Assembly: GCF_031128465.2 (NCBI RefSeq)
Contig: NZ_CP155618.1
Coordinates: 4,206,501 to 4,270,500, forward strand
Source of the DNA: Mariniflexile litorale
GTDB lineage: Bacteria > Bacteroidota > Bacteroidia > Flavobacteriales > Flavobacteriaceae
Reading direction: 5' to 3'
Length of the DNA stretch: 64,000 nucleotides
Shown here: one piece after another, positions 1 through 9,092 of the stretch
Position numbering within the stretch: the first letter of the stretch is position 1
Layout: the number at the start of each line of letters is the position of its first letter
Made by a program: the position numbers and the translations under genes
Notes under the pieces: generated by a model
Told to the model about the DNA's origin: nothing
The model's database searches: none
What the model saw: the letters and a program-made list of their open reading frames with translations, nothing else

Positions 1-130
1 ATACCTCCTAAGAGGATGAGTAAATAATTTATATACCTCATTTGGATTTATAGATTTTATAAGTTTCAAAATTACAATAATTTATTGTGAAATAAATCTA
101 TTTATATTCTTACATATTATCCATATCACT

Positions 131-158
131 CGATTAAAGACACTTTACGTCGATTAAA
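131..158 (+). promoter_or_regulatory. direct repeat upstream of T9SS-gene promoter
   Basis: The octamer CGATTAAA occurs at 131-138 and again at 151-158. The start-to-start spacing is 20 bases, about two helical turns. The repeats end 11 bases before the -33 element of the promoter at 170-200. This layout is typical of an activator that binds as a same-face dimer; which regulator would bind is not visible here. Confidence 0.4.
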
Positions 159-169
159 CAAACAAAAGA

Positions 170-200
170 GTTGTTTTTAATGTAAAAATTATTATATTTG
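170..200 (+). promoter_or_regulatory. Bacteroidota sigma70-type promoter
   Basis: GTTG at 170-173 is followed by exactly 19 bases and then TATATTTG at 193-200. This matches the Bacteroidota -33/-7 consensus TTG-N19-TAnnTTTG. Transcription should begin near 206 and read the secreted protein that starts at 229, leaving a short leader. Confidence 0.75.
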
Positions 201-228
201 GTGTAAACTAACTTTTGCTCTTATACTT

Positions 229-2166
229 ATGAAGCACAAAAACAAAAATTTGTCTTTAACTGGCAGAGAACTTAAAAGCACCTTCAAACCTCTTGTATGG
301 TTGGTTGTGTTCTTGTTATTTAAAAGCAATGGCTTTTCTCAAGATCTATTTGTAGGTAATGATACTTATTTGTACGCTAAAGATGTTGTAGTAACTGTTA
401 CTAATGACATTCGATTAGACACACCAACTTCTAACTTATATTTTAGAGGTGATGCACAACTTTACCAAGTGGCAGATATAAAAAACTCTGATGCAGGTAA
501 ACTCTCCATATATCAAAATCAAACAACCAACATATATGAGTATAACTATTGGTGTTCTCCAGTAGGGGTTAGTGTAGAAGGAACAGCAAAGGCCAACGTT
601 CCTTTTAATGGTTCTAATATTCATGATCCTGTAGATGATGCAGATATTTCCAATGTAAACTCAACGGCTTATTTATATACCTCAGCATACAACGGAACAG
701 CTACAGCACTCTCTAATTATTGGATGTACACCCTAAGAGATGGTGAAGGATACAATAGTTGGAATCAAATTTTAAATACAGGAAATGCTGGTACAGGCTA
801 TGGCTATACATTAAAAGGAAGCCCAAATACAAATAATGTTTTAGATTTTAGAGGCAGGCCTAATAATGGTACTATAGAGGTTAGCTGCTCTTTTGATGGT
901 GTTGATAATCAACCAAATTCAGGGACACCCAATTATGCCGAAACTTTAACAGGGAATCCTTACCCTTCAGCTTTAGATTTAAAATTATTTTTTGTTAACT
1001 CTCCAAATAATCAAGCCGATTTAATGCCTCAAATATTTTTCTGGGAACAAAAACAAAACAATTCCCATTATTTAGTAGATTATGAAGGTGGCTATGGTAC
1101 GTATGCACCTGGCAATCTCGGTGACCTATTAGACAACGGAACATATACAAATGCCACTTTCGAAAACTACAATAGTGACGGGGGGACTATTGGTGATACT
1201 TCAGGAAACACTACTGATTTTAGTGCTAATAACTCAAGAAGGTTTGCTGCCGTTGGTCAAGGATTTGTAATAATGAGCAATGTTAATGGTGGAAATGCCT
1301 TTTTTGAGAATTCCATGCGAGTATACTTAGCTGAAGATTCAACCCCTGGTGGCGATGGCTCTATTTTTGCTAGAAATGGAAACTCAAAAACGTCTAAAAC
1401 AAATAACTCAAAAAAAGCGGTTATTGCTATGTCTCAAAATGGTGTAGACTATGATGCCCTTTTTAAAAACCCAACTATTGTCCCTGAAATACGACTCCAT
1501 ACACGTATTGACAACACATTTTACAAAGAAAATGTTATAGCATTTAGAGAAAGCACCCCAAATAATGATACCTATAATCGTTTTTATGATGCCACAAGTA
1601 TAAATGAGTTAAGTTCTGATGCTTATTTAATTTCAAGTGATAAAAAATTGGCTATTAAGTCTATTAATTATAGTGAAGCCACAAGATTACCCATAGGTTT
1701 TAAAGCTTCAAAAAACAGTACTTTATTTAGCATTAAAATTCATAAACTAAACAATGTTCCAAATGATGTAAATGTTTTTCTTTTTGATAATCTAAATAAC
1801 ACGTATACCGATGTTAAAAATGGTGCTTTTGAAGTAACCTTAGATAAAGGAACACACAACAACCGTTTTGAAATTACATTTGCAAAGAACACGTTAGATG
1901 TTGCTGATAATACATTTACTGATTTTAATGTATTTCAAAATAACAATATCTCACAATTGAAACTTTTAAACCCCAACAGCTTATCAATCACTTCTATTAA
2001 AGTTTTTGATGTTTCTGGAAAACAAGTTTTAGTAGACCTTATCAATTCGGCAAAAAACGAATATAAATACTCTACAAAATCGCTTAGTGATGGTGTTTAT
2101 ATTGTTAAAATTGAATCTTTAAATAAACAAGTTTTTAGCAAAAAAGTAGTGATTAGTAATAAATAA
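229..2166 (+). CDS. T9SS-secreted protein with C-terminal sorting domain
   Basis: This is a 645-residue exported protein. A basic, hydrophobic signal sequence covers about residues 1-38 (cleavage near NGFSQ). The body carries motifs common in large flavobacterial surface proteins, including NYWCSPVG near residue 107, GNPYPSALD near 241 and VGQGFVIM with NSMRVYLAED around 340-370. The last 85 or so residues form a T9SS sorting domain, with KVFDVSGKQV, LSDGVYIVKI and a basic end (SKKVVISNK) as in type A signals. It should cross the outer membrane by T9SS and remain at the cell surface or be released. No catalytic motif is visible, so function is unknown. It has its own promoter and is not obviously in an operon. 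Confidence 0.85.
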   Translation: MKHKNKNLSLTGRELKSTFKPLVWLVVFLLFKSNGFSQDLFVGNDTYLYAKDVVVTVTNDIRLDTPTSNLYFRGDAQLYQVADIKNSDAGKLSIYQNQTTNIYEYNYWCSPVGVSVEGTAKANVPFNGSNIHDPVDDADISNVNSTAYLYTSAYNGTATALSNYWMYTLRDGEGYNSWNQILNTGNAGTGYGYTLKGSPNTNNVLDFRGRPNNGTIEVSCSFDGVDNQPNSGTPNYAETLTGNPYPSALDLKLFFVNSPNNQADLMPQIFFWEQKQNNSHYLVDYEGGYGTYAPGNLGDLLDNGTYTNATFENYNSDGGTIGDTSGNTTDFSANNSRRFAAVGQGFVIMSNVNGGNAFFENSMRVYLAEDSTPGGDGSIFARNGNSKTSKTNNSKKAVIAMSQNGVDYDALFKNPTIVPEIRLHTRIDNTFYKENVIAFRESTPNNDTYNRFYDATSINELSSDAYLISSDKKLAIKSINYSEATRLPIGFKASKNSTLFSIKIHKLNNVPNDVNVFLFDNLNNTYTDVKNGAFEVTLDKGTHNNRFEITFAKNTLDVADNTFTDFNVFQNNNISQLKLLNPNSLSITSIKVFDVSGKQVLVDLINSAKNEYKYSTKSLSDGVYIVKIESLNKQVFSKKVVISNK

Positions 2167-2242
2167 AAATAATTGAATTTCTTGTTTTATTTTTTAAATC
2201 GCTTTTTAGTATTTTAGCATATAATCTCTATTATTTTAATGT

Positions 2243-2518
2243 ATGGAAGACTATATGCTACCTTGCTTAAACAAAAAACTATTTGGTTTTGAATGTATGG
2301 GCTGTGGTTTACAACGGTCTTTTCTCTTAATAATTCAAGGTGATTTTACGGCAGCATTTAATATGTACCCTGCTATTTACGCACTTATCCCATTGGTTGT
2401 GTTCACCACAGCCTCCTTATTTTTCAAGTTTAAATATTCTAATAAAATTATTAATACACTAGCAATAGCTTCTGTTATTATAATTATTGTTAGTTTTATA
2501 ATTAAGAAAATTAACTAA
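2243..2518 (+). CDS. DUF2752 family membrane protein
   Basis: This is a 91-residue protein with the DUF2752 hallmark CMGCGLQRS near residues 18-26, preceded by PCLNKKLFG. Two hydrophobic segments (about 43-61 and 69-88) suggest an inner-membrane protein. The family is short and of unknown function. In flavobacteria it is often followed by a CCC-motif protein, and the next gene here, 11 bases downstream, is one, so the two are probably co-transcribed. Met5 could serve as an alternative start. The length is normal for the family, so I do not read it as a fragment. Confidence 0.8.
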   Translation: MEDYMLPCLNKKLFGFECMGCGLQRSFLLIIQGDFTAAFNMYPAIYALIPLVVFTTASLFFKFKYSNKIINTLAIASVIIIIVSFIIKKIN

Positions 2519-2529
2519 TCAAAATTAAT

Positions 2530-2856
2530 ATGGAAATACAAAAACTCAATCCTACTATCGTTTATGTTTTAGCTATTTTAGGTTTATTATGCTGCTGCTT
2601 TGGCGGCCTTGGATTTATTCTTGCGGGAATTGCTTTTATAATGGCAAACAGTAAATTGAATGCTGTTAAAGCGAACCCAGAAAATTATGATCCTGCAAGT
2701 GTAAAATCAATGAACACAGCTAAAATTATTGCTTTGGTAATTCTAATTATAAATATTTTATATCTAGTAAAAACTATTTACACAATATCTACAGTTGGGT
2801 GGGATGCCATCATGGAACAATCACAAACGATTATAGAGCAGTGGCAAAATAAATAA
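2530..2856 (+). CDS. CCC-motif membrane protein
   Basis: This is a 108-residue protein with LLCCCFGGLGFILAGIAF in its first membrane segment (about 13-39) and a second hydrophobic segment at about 66-87. The arrangement resembles the CD225/dispanin-like fold (two helices and a short cytoplasmic loop containing NPENYD). The Cys triplet is the family hallmark. Function is unknown. It lies 11 bases after the DUF2752 gene and is followed by the hairpin in the left end of the IS1182-type remnant, which probably ends its transcript. Confidence 0.8.
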   Translation: MEIQKLNPTIVYVLAILGLLCCCFGGLGFILAGIAFIMANSKLNAVKANPENYDPASVKSMNTAKIIALVILIINILYLVKTIYTISTVGWDAIMEQSQTIIEQWQNK

Positions 2857-2876
2857 AAGGTTTATAAATAAAGAGG

Positions 2877-2910
2877 TCGTCTAAAAAGTAATTTTAGACG
2901 ATTTTTTTTT
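2877..2910 (+). terminator. rho-independent terminator in IS left end
   Basis: A 10-bp perfect stem (TCGTCTAAAA with TTTTAGACGA) closes a 5-base loop and is followed by nine T residues at 2902-2910. It lies 20 bases after the CCC-motif gene and can terminate the plus-strand transcript. It is also part of the left end of the IS remnant. Confidence 0.7.
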
Positions 2911-2994
2911 ACTCAAATTTAGATTTTCTATTAAATTATTGAAAGAACAGTTTTAAATAGCATAAACACAAAACGGCAAAGTTATCTTATATAG

Positions 2995-3321
2995 CTAGAC
3001 TATACTTTTAAGGTTGTGTGCCATTGCAATTAAGCCTATTTCTACATTTACATTTACTTTATCGATGCCCCTTAACATAAAGCGTTTAAAGTTCTTTTTT
3101 TGCTTAATATTTCCAAAAACAGCTTCCAACCTCACAGCAAGGTTGTTTTCTTTTGTGCCACCTCCTTTGTAACTATCTTCTAAAGCACTGGTATTTAAAT
3201 GATCTATAATCGTATTTACAATACGAGCGGGATGATTAATTGGAACTAAATCATCATAACTTGATGGTAATAGACTTAACTGACCTTGATCATAAGTCTT
3301 AAAAATGACTTTTTTGCTCAT
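2995..3321 (-). pseudogene. IS1182 family transposase, internally deleted
   Basis: The 108-residue reading frame joins the two extremes of an IS1182-family transposase. Residues 1-57 match the usual N-terminus (KTYDQGQLSLLPSS, then INHPARIVNTIIDHL and SYKGGGT). Residues from about 63 match the usual C-terminus (EAVFGNIKQKKNFKRFMLRG and GLIAMAHNL). Several hundred residues holding the DDE catalytic domain are missing, so the product cannot transpose DNA. I start at the Met at 3319-3321 because MSKKVIFKTYDQ matches the family; the frame is open further upstream but crosses the terminal repeat. The fusion is in frame, without stops. Confidence 0.8.
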
Positions 3322-3486
3322 TATTAAAGTTAAGTATTTCTTCAAAAAATTGCAAAAAAAAGACTGTCTTTTCAGACAGCCTCTTTGTTTTTGTGAGCTA
3401 GTAATGTTTCTTTTTAGGAACAAAAAATTGTTTACTTTATGTTTCATTTTCTAACACGGTAAATATAATTCAATTTCTGTGCCATA

Positions 3487-4035
3487 TTATGAATATTTAG
3501 GTATTTTCCCTTTTACGTCTCTAAAAAAACGATGCATAAATTCAAAATCTGCTTTAATATCATTCGTTGGGTAAAAAGGCTCTGAAATTTTATTTTGTTT
3601 GTTTTCAAAATCGAGCGTAAACATAATGATAGGAACCTTTGCTTTTTTTGCTATGTAGTAAAAACCCGTGCGCCATTCTTTTACTTTTTTTCTAGTCCCT
3701 TCTGGCGCCATAGTCATTCTAAACTCTTCCTTTTCATTAAAGAGTTTAGCAATAGCATCCACTTTATTTTCATTAGAGCTCCTGTTAATGGGTGCCCCTC
3801 CTAATGCTTTAAAAAACCACCCAAAAGGGAATATGAAAAGTTCTTTTTTACCAACAAAATTTGTTTTAACTTGTAATACCGATCGTAATAAAACACCCAT
3901 ATAAAAGTCATGCCAACTGGTATGTGGTGATGCTATAATAATAGCTTTTTTAATAGAATTTTTAGATATACTGGTATTGCCAACAACTTTCCATCCTAAA
4001 ACTTTAAAATAAATAAGTTTGGCCAACCATTGCAT
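3487..4035 (-). CDS. PlsC-like acyltransferase
   Basis: This 182-residue protein belongs to the lysophosphatidic acid acyltransferase superfamily. It has the catalytic H-x4-D box (HTSWHD near residue 38), FVGKKELFIFPFGW, the block GGAPINR near 81 and the APEGTRKK block near 112. It probably transfers an acyl chain to a glycerolipid or related membrane acceptor on the cytoplasmic side of the inner membrane. Such short forms are common in Bacteroidota and their acceptors are not established. It begins one base after the kdnB stop, so it is the last gene of the kdsB-HAD-kdnB run. Confidence 0.8.
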   Translation of the reverse strand: MQWLAKLIYFKVLGWKVVGNTSISKNSIKKAIIIASPHTSWHDFYMGVLLRSVLQVKTNFVGKKELFIFPFGWFFKALGGAPINRSSNENKVDAIAKLFNEKEEFRMTMAPEGTRKKVKEWRTGFYYIAKKAKVPIIMFTLDFENKQNKISEPFYPTNDIKADFEFMHRFFRDVKGKIPKYS

Positions 4036-4036
4036 A

Positions 4037-5119
4037 TTACATTTTTTGATAAAGTTCTTTTAACTTTTTTGGTGTTATTATTTGTTTCCAATTTTTACCT
4101 AAAGCATTTTCCCAAAGAGGTACTAAGTTTAATGCTATATTTATCATTTTATCAAAATCTTCATCGCTTAAATCGGCACAAATACCTTGTGGGATTGTGA
4201 TATTGTGCTTTTTTTTCATGGTTTTAAAAAGCTTAACACCTTCTGGATAAAACTCTTCTAAATGATCAAAAACAATACAGTTTCCAACGCCATGTTTGAT
4301 GCCTAATAAATAGGCTAATGGATAACTCATAGCATGTGCTACCCCCACCTGGGAATAGGCAATACTCATACCTCCATGCCATGAGGCCATCATAAGTTTT
4401 TCTTCCGATTCAATAGCTGTTAAATTATTGTCTAAGAATATTTCTTTACACAACTCTAAAGCCATTGTACCATAGGTTTCACTAAAAGTGTTTAAGTACG
4501 TACCTTTTAAAGATTCTATGCAATGAATATAACAATCCATACCTGTGTAAAACCATTGATCTGTTGGTACGCCTTTTGTAAGTTCGGAGTCTAAAATAAC
4601 TTGATCAAAAGGTGTGAAATCAGAATTGATACCTAATTTTTTGTCTGGTCCTAGCAAAACCGTCGTTCTAGATACTTCAGCACCTGTACCCGATATAGTT
4701 GGAATACCAACATGGTATACAGCGGCATTTTTTACTAAATCCCAGCCTTGATAATCTTTAGCTTCCCCTTCATTTGTAAGCATAATTGATACGGCTTTGG
4801 CTAAATCTAAAACAGATCCTCCACCTATCCCAATAATACCTGAAGGCAATTCTTTTGTAGTTAAAATAATGCCTTCAACCAATTCGTCTACTTGTGATGT
4901 TTTTGGTTCTTCCTTAGTCGAAATAAATACTATTTTATCGTCGTAGGCTAACGGAATTCGTGATGTTAACCATTGATTATTTTTAAACACATCATCTATT
5001 AAATAAATAAATGGAGCATTCATACTTAAGCGTTTTGGAGCTAAAATTTCATTTAATTGGTTGAAACTACCTCTGCCAAAAACAACTTTTGACACCATTG
5101 GAAAGTTTTTATAACTCAT
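4037..5119 (-). CDS. kdnB: 3-deoxy-manno-octulosonate 8-oxidase KdnB
   Basis: This is a 360-residue iron-containing alcohol dehydrogenase. The nucleotide-binding GIGGGSVLDLAKA lies near residue 87, and the metal ligands are visible as MDCYIHC (Asp near 194, His near 198), GVAHAMSYP and IKHGVGNC. The sequence follows Shewanella KdnB closely as I remember it (for example DYQGWDLVKNAA, DQWFYTGMDC, FDHLEEFYPEGV). KdnB oxidises C8 of Kdo so that KdnA can aminate it to 8-amino-Kdo. Its run with kdsB supports this over a generic alcohol dehydrogenase. No KdnA-type aminotransferase is in the window. It starts 56 bases after the HAD gene. Confidence 0.8.
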   Translation of the reverse strand: MSYKNFPMVSKVVFGRGSFNQLNEILAPKRLSMNAPFIYLIDDVFKNNQWLTSRIPLAYDDKIVFISTKEEPKTSQVDELVEGIILTTKELPSGIIGIGGGSVLDLAKAVSIMLTNEGEAKDYQGWDLVKNAAVYHVGIPTISGTGAEVSRTTVLLGPDKKLGINSDFTPFDQVILDSELTKGVPTDQWFYTGMDCYIHCIESLKGTYLNTFSETYGTMALELCKEIFLDNNLTAIESEEKLMMASWHGGMSIAYSQVGVAHAMSYPLAYLLGIKHGVGNCIVFDHLEEFYPEGVKLFKTMKKKHNITIPQGICADLSDEDFDKMINIALNLVPLWENALGKNWKQIITPKKLKELYQKM

Positions 5120-5175
5120 TTAATATTTTTTCTTTTTCAAAAGTAAAAATACTAATATTTTAATTTAATAAGTTA

Positions 5176-5880
5176 TTAATTTAATAAATTCAATAATTCT
5201 CTTAAACTTTTTATAGTTTTATAAGCTTTGCCATTAGTCTCTTGTTCTGTAACCTGTTCATGCGCCCAAGTGGTGTGAAAAGGAACATGTATTGCGTTCG
5301 CTTTAATGTTCACTAAAGGCAAAACATCCGATTTTAACGAATTACCAATCATTAAAAACTCTGATGGTTTTATGTCGAGGTGATTTAATAATTTAGAATA
5401 ATTTGCTTCTTGCTTATCACTCAAAACTTCAATATGATGAAAATATTTTGTCAATCCCGATTTTTCAAGTTTGCGTTCCTGGTCTAACAAATCACCTTTA
5501 GTAGCTAAAATGATGCGGTATTTTTTTGATAAATTCTCTAAAACTTCTTCAACGCCCTCCAGCAGTTCCACTGGTTTATTAAGCATATCTTTACCAATAT
5601 TTAAAATAGCTTCAATACTTTTCGTTGAAATATTATAATTGGATTGTTCTAAAGCACTTTCTACCATTGATAATGTAAAGGCTTTCACACCATAACCGTA
5701 CATAGGTAAATTGTCAATTTCTTTTTTAAAAAGCTCTTGATCTAATTTGTTTAAGGTTTCATATTCCGATAATAATTTACCAAATTCAACTTCGGCATCA
5801 CGAAAATAGGTTTCATTTACCCAAAGCGTATCATCGGCATCAAAACCTATAACTTTTATGTTTTTATAATTTATTTCCAT
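5176..5880 (-). CDS. HAD family hydrolase next to kdsB
   Basis: This is a 234-residue haloacid-dehalogenase-fold phosphatase. Motif I is FDADDTLW (nucleophile Asp near residue 15), motif II is ILATKGD, and motif IV is GNSLKSDV near residue 180. A helical cap lies between motifs I and II. Its ATG overlaps the last ten bases of kdsB, suggesting translational coupling. The position hints at a role in Kdo metabolism. It is not a clear KdsC (usually shorter and capless), so a Kdo-8-phosphate phosphatase role is possible but unproven. Confidence 0.8.
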   Translation of the reverse strand: MEINYKNIKVIGFDADDTLWVNETYFRDAEVEFGKLLSEYETLNKLDQELFKKEIDNLPMYGYGVKAFTLSMVESALEQSNYNISTKSIEAILNIGKDMLNKPVELLEGVEEVLENLSKKYRIILATKGDLLDQERKLEKSGLTKYFHHIEVLSDKQEANYSKLLNHLDIKPSEFLMIGNSLKSDVLPLVNIKANAIHVPFHTTWAHEQVTEQETNGKAYKTIKSLRELLNLLN

Positions 5881-6602
5881 GCTTTTTTAGCGCGTTCTAA
5901 ATCTTCTGGAGTATCAATTTCAACACCTTCTGTGGTCGTTTCTACCATTTTAATGCGTTTACCATATTCTAAGTAACGAATGCACTCAATTTTTTCTGAA
6001 GCTTCTAAAGGCAGCATGGGCAATCGGTAAAAATCCAAAATAGCTTCCTTTCTAAAAGCATACACTCCTTTATGTTTATAATATTTAACGCCTGCATTTT
6101 TATCTCTTGGATACGGGATGGGACTTCTGGAAAAATACAACGCAAATTTTGATTGGTCTACAATTACCTTTACCGTATTAGGGTTGTTTATCTCATCTTC
6201 GTCCGTAATATGTACCATTAATGATGCTAAATCAATGTTTTTATTATGATCATCTTTAAATACGGCAATTAGTTTTTCCAAAGATTCTTTATCAGTGAAA
6301 GGTTCATCACCTTGTACATTAATCACAATATCAATATCTAAAAACTCAACAGCTTCGGCTATTCTATCACTACCACATTCATGTTCTTTTTTACTCATCA
6401 TGGCTTTTCCGCCATTACTTATAATTTCATTATAAATAATATCACTATCGGTAACCACTAAAACATCATCAAACAAATTGGTGTTTACGGTAGCTTCGTA
6501 AGTACGAAGAATAACCGTTTTTCCGCTAAGGTCTTGCATTAGTTTTCCAGGAAAGCGGGATGCACTATAACGTGCTGGTATCATTGAAATTATTTTCATC
6601 AT
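5871..6602 (-). CDS. kdsB: CMP-Kdo synthetase KdsB
   Basis: This enzyme activates Kdo, or 8-amino-Kdo, with CTP for transfer to lipid A. The N-terminal signature [15 protein letters not shown], the CGSDRIAEA block near 80, [10 protein letters not shown] near 98 and the late [12 protein letters not shown] block near 205 are classic for 3-deoxy-manno-octulosonate cytidylyltransferases. I place the start at the tandem ATGs 6597-6602, giving 243-244 residues, the normal family length. The frame is open to 6689 but that extension does not resemble the family. It is the first gene of the kdsB-HAD-kdnB-acyltransferase run. The run with kdnB suggests the substrate may be the 8-amino sugar. Confidence 0.92.
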   Translation of the reverse strand: MMKIISMIPARYSASRFPGKLMQDLSGKTVILRTYEATVNTNLFDDVLVVTDSDIIYNEIISNGGKAMMSKKEHECGSDRIAEAVEFLDIDIVINVQGDEPFTDKESLEKLIAVFKDDHNKNIDLASLMVHITDEDEINNPNTVKVIVDQSKFALYFSRSPIPYPRDKNAGVKYYKHKGVYAFRKEAILDFYRLPMLPLEASEKIECIRYLEYGKRIKMVETTTEGVEIDTPEDLERAKKAWK

Positions 6603-6703
6603 TTTTAAATTCTGTGTCAAAAATAGAATAAATATTATGGTTTTTAATTTTACGGGATATAAACTTTTTACAGAACTTAAAAAACACAAAAAAGAGATGT
6701 TAT

Positions 6704-7519
6704 TTATTTTTTAAAATCATCTTGAGTTAATCCATTATTGAATTTAATATTAGACCAAGTTACATGTATCCAAGGTTCTTCGCTTACATCGGCATTCCAA
6801 GTAGATTTTTTGTATTGTCGTTTTGTTGGAATTGACATACCATCAATTTCCTCGTATTGAAGTTTCATTAAGAAAGGTGTTTCCATTACTCCAAAATCGG
6901 CTACAGTAAAAAGAAATTGGTCAACTAATAAAGTATTTTTATTTATATAAAGTTGATAAGTATCTGTAGGCTTTTCATCGTTTGACTGAAAGGTGATTTT
7001 AACAACATTATAAGTCGTATTATTTACTGCTTTTTCACCAATATATTCATAGTTTAAACCCGGATCCAATAATTTTTGAAACATAGTGAACCAATAAAAA
7101 TTAGTGGGTCTATTGAAAGCGACTCTTTTCAATCGAATGGAATCATTTACAATTTCTCCATTATGCTTGAGCCAATAATTACTCCCATCATAACCTTGCT
7201 CCATGAGTCCTTCAAGGTCTGGGAAAGTCCGTTCATGTTTCTGGTAAGCCCCATAAGATAGTTCACCATTAAACAGGTATTTTTCTGTCGATACATCGGC
7301 TTTACCATCAGGAGTTTGGTATGTATAGGTATATACCACATTCTTTTTTTTAAGCAGCGTATGGTAATTACCTACTTTTTCTACCATGTTACTAACCAGT
7401 TCATGTCCCTTATTTTCAAAAGTAGACGTCTTTTCTTGAACCACGTCAGGTTGCTTTTTATCCTTACAAGACATAAGGAACACACTTAAAACAATAGTTG
7501 TTAATAGAGAAAATTTCAT
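6704..7519 (-). CDS. DUF6503 family lipoprotein
   Basis: This is a 271-residue secreted lipoprotein. The signal sequence ends in the lipobox LMSC, with Cys18 as the likely lipidation site, followed by KDKK. The rest is a DUF6503-type domain, probably a LolA/LolB-like beta fold, with motifs such as [29 protein letters not shown] and IPTKRQY. It probably sits in the periplasm anchored to a membrane; the ligand is unknown. It lies 101 bases upstream of kdsB on the same strand, so co-transcription is possible but not required. Confidence 0.75.
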   Translation of the reverse strand: MKFSLLTTIVLSVFLMSCKDKKQPDVVQEKTSTFENKGHELVSNMVEKVGNYHTLLKKKNVVYTYTYQTPDGKADVSTEKYLFNGELSYGAYQKHERTFPDLEGLMEQGYDGSNYWLKHNGEIVNDSIRLKRVAFNRPTNFYWFTMFQKLLDPGLNYEYIGEKAVNNTTYNVVKITFQSNDEKPTDTYQLYINKNTLLVDQFLFTVADFGVMETPFLMKLQYEEIDGMSIPTKRQYKKSTWNADVSEEPWIHVTWSNIKFNNGLTQDDFKK

Positions 7520-7544
7520 TTTATATAATTTTTAGATTTTAATA

Positions 7545-8279
7545 TTACACCAAGGCTCCATTTGCCCCTATTACTTGTCCCGAAATCCATTTAGAATCAT
7601 CACTAGCTAAAAACAGCACTACACGTGCTATATCAATGGGTTTTGCCAATCTATTAAAAGCATTCATGGCACTAAGTCTATCAATGGTTTCTTTTGATTT
7701 TCCTGTTAAAAACAATTCGGTTTCTGTAGCACCAGGCGCAAGCGCATTTACTGAAATACCTCTACCAATTTCCTTTGAAAACACACGTGTCATTTGTTCA
7801 ACCGCTGCTTTTGAAGCTGAATATAACGCATAGGTTGGAAACATCAATTTTACCGTACTCGATGAGAAATTGATGATATTCCCATTATCAGCTAATTTGC
7901 TATCGGCTTCTTGTAAGGTATTAAAAATTCCTCTAACATTCACATCAAATTGCCTGCTGAAATCTTCTTGAGTATTGTCTTTTATTTTTTTACAAACCAT
8001 AATACCTGCATTATTTACCAAAACATCTATTTTTCCATAAACTTCAATAGCTTTATCAAACAATTGTGTTACTTCATTTCTTTGGCTTACATCGGCTTTT
8101 ACCACTAGGGCCTCTCCTCCATTCTTTATTATGGTATCTGCAGTAGCTTGCGCTTCTTCTTTACTGTTGGAATGGTTGATAATTACTTTTGCTCCGTTTT
8201 CAGCTAAAAGCAATGCAATTTCTTTGCCAATGCCTCTTGATGCACCTGTTACAATGATTACTTTATTTTCTAATTTCAT
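7545..8279 (-). CDS. SDR family oxidoreductase
   Basis: This is a 244-residue classical short-chain dehydrogenase. It has the cofactor motif TGASRGIG near residues 11-18, NNAG near 89, a catalytic Ser in NFSSS and the Tyr/Lys pair in YSASK near 154. The end (FLASDDSKWISGQVIGANGAL) is typical of 3-oxoacyl-reductase-like SDRs. It should reduce a carbonyl with NADPH; the substrate is not predictable. It begins 18 bases after a tetR-type gene, so it is most likely the regulated partner of that repressor. Confidence 0.88.
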   Translation of the reverse strand: MKLENKVIIVTGASRGIGKEIALLLAENGAKVIINHSNSKEEAQATADTIIKNGGEALVVKADVSQRNEVTQLFDKAIEVYGKIDVLVNNAGIMVCKKIKDNTQEDFSRQFDVNVRGIFNTLQEADSKLADNGNIINFSSSTVKLMFPTYALYSASKAAVEQMTRVFSKEIGRGISVNALAPGATETELFLTGKSKETIDRLSAMNAFNRLAKPIDIARVVLFLASDDSKWISGQVIGANGALV

Positions 8280-8297
8280 GATATTAATTTTAGAGAA

Positions 8298-8906
8298 TTA
8301 TTTAATGCTTTTTAAGTGTTTTAAGTAAAGTGATAGCCCCGAAATGTATTCATCAAGAATCAAATCGTTATTATATAATTTTCTTATGCCACGAATACCT
8401 TCAAATGCACTAATTAAATATACGGCCACTGCGTGACTAGAAATACTTTTATTAATTGAGTTTTCCTTTTGTCCCCTTTCAATCAATTCTACTAATGCCA
8501 ATTTCCATTGCTCTATAATATTTTTTAAAGCGGTTTGATAGGCTGCTTCAAAATCACCGATTTCATTAATAAAGTTGTTTATGGGGCATCCATGTTGTTT
8601 ATCAAATAATGGGAGCGACTTTAAACGGTCTAAAAAAGTGTTTTCTAATATTTTAAATGCATCTCCATCACTACTTAAAGGTTTTATCATGGCTTGATAA
8701 ACTCTTTTTTGCAATTTTATACCAATAACTTCCAAACCTAATTCCTTTTTACTTTTATAATGATGGTAAAAAGCGCCTTTGGTAAGTTTAGTGGCTGTCA
8801 TTATTTTATCAATGCTCGTTGTTTTAAACCCATGTTCATAAAACAACTTAAAAGACTCTTCAATAATGATTTGTTTTGTAAGTTCAGACTTTAACTCTTG
8901 TTGCAT
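8298..8906 (-). CDS. TetR/AcrR family regulator
   Basis: This 202-residue protein has an N-terminal TetR helix-turn-helix at about residues 10-55, with FYEHGFKTTSIDKIM and TKGAFYHHYKSKKEL. The C-terminal ligand domain is not diagnostic. It probably represses its own operon, which includes the SDR gene 18 bases downstream, and is released by a small hydrophobic ligand. A clear palindromic operator was not visible in the upstream 80 bases. Confidence 0.88.
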   Translation of the reverse strand: MQQELKSELTKQIIIEESFKLFYEHGFKTTSIDKIMTATKLTKGAFYHHYKSKKELGLEVIGIKLQKRVYQAMIKPLSSDGDAFKILENTFLDRLKSLPLFDKQHGCPINNFINEIGDFEAAYQTALKNIIEQWKLALVELIERGQKENSINKSISSHAVAVYLISAFEGIRGIRKLYNNDLILDEYISGLSLYLKHLKSIK

Positions 8907-9092
8907 GCTGTAAAGATATTTAAAAAAGATACCGACCCGAATGTTTTATGTTTTATTTAACCTCTTATCTGGTAGATTAACAAATATTTTTTAATGATTT
9001 ATATATTTATAAACGTTAAAAACTCTAAACCTCATATTCGATTTTTATTTTATCTGACTGATTTTAAACCCATTAAACATCACCTCGCATTT

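Larger units (their letters stand above)
2870..3386. mobile_element. IS1182-type miniature element (deleted IS)
   Basis: The 517-bp segment is bounded by 19-bp terminal inverted repeats at 2870-2888 and 3368-3386 that match at 16 of 19 positions and begin AAAGAGG. Just inside each end is a perfect small hairpin (stems 2877-2886/2892-2901 and 3364-3369/3374-3379). Inside lies a reduced IS1182-family transposase reading frame. The element therefore looks like an insertion sequence that lost its middle but kept both ends. I could not recognise a target-site duplication. It sits between the CCC-motif gene and an acyltransferase gene and interrupts nothing visible. Confidence 0.75.

Noticed and set aside
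2243-2518. DUF2752 gene as a broken fragment
   Set aside because: The length and the paired CCC-motif gene match the usual intact flavobacterial arrangement.
3470-3484. Second sigma54-like site (TGGCAC-N5-TTGA, minus strand)
   Set aside because: It points only into the dead IS remnant and lacks the near-invariant -12 GC, so it is probably chance.
6603-6689. N-terminal extension of kdsB to the upstream ATG
   Set aside because: The extra 29 residues are hydrophobic and unlike KdsB; the tandem ATG at 6597-6602 places the family signature at the N-terminus.
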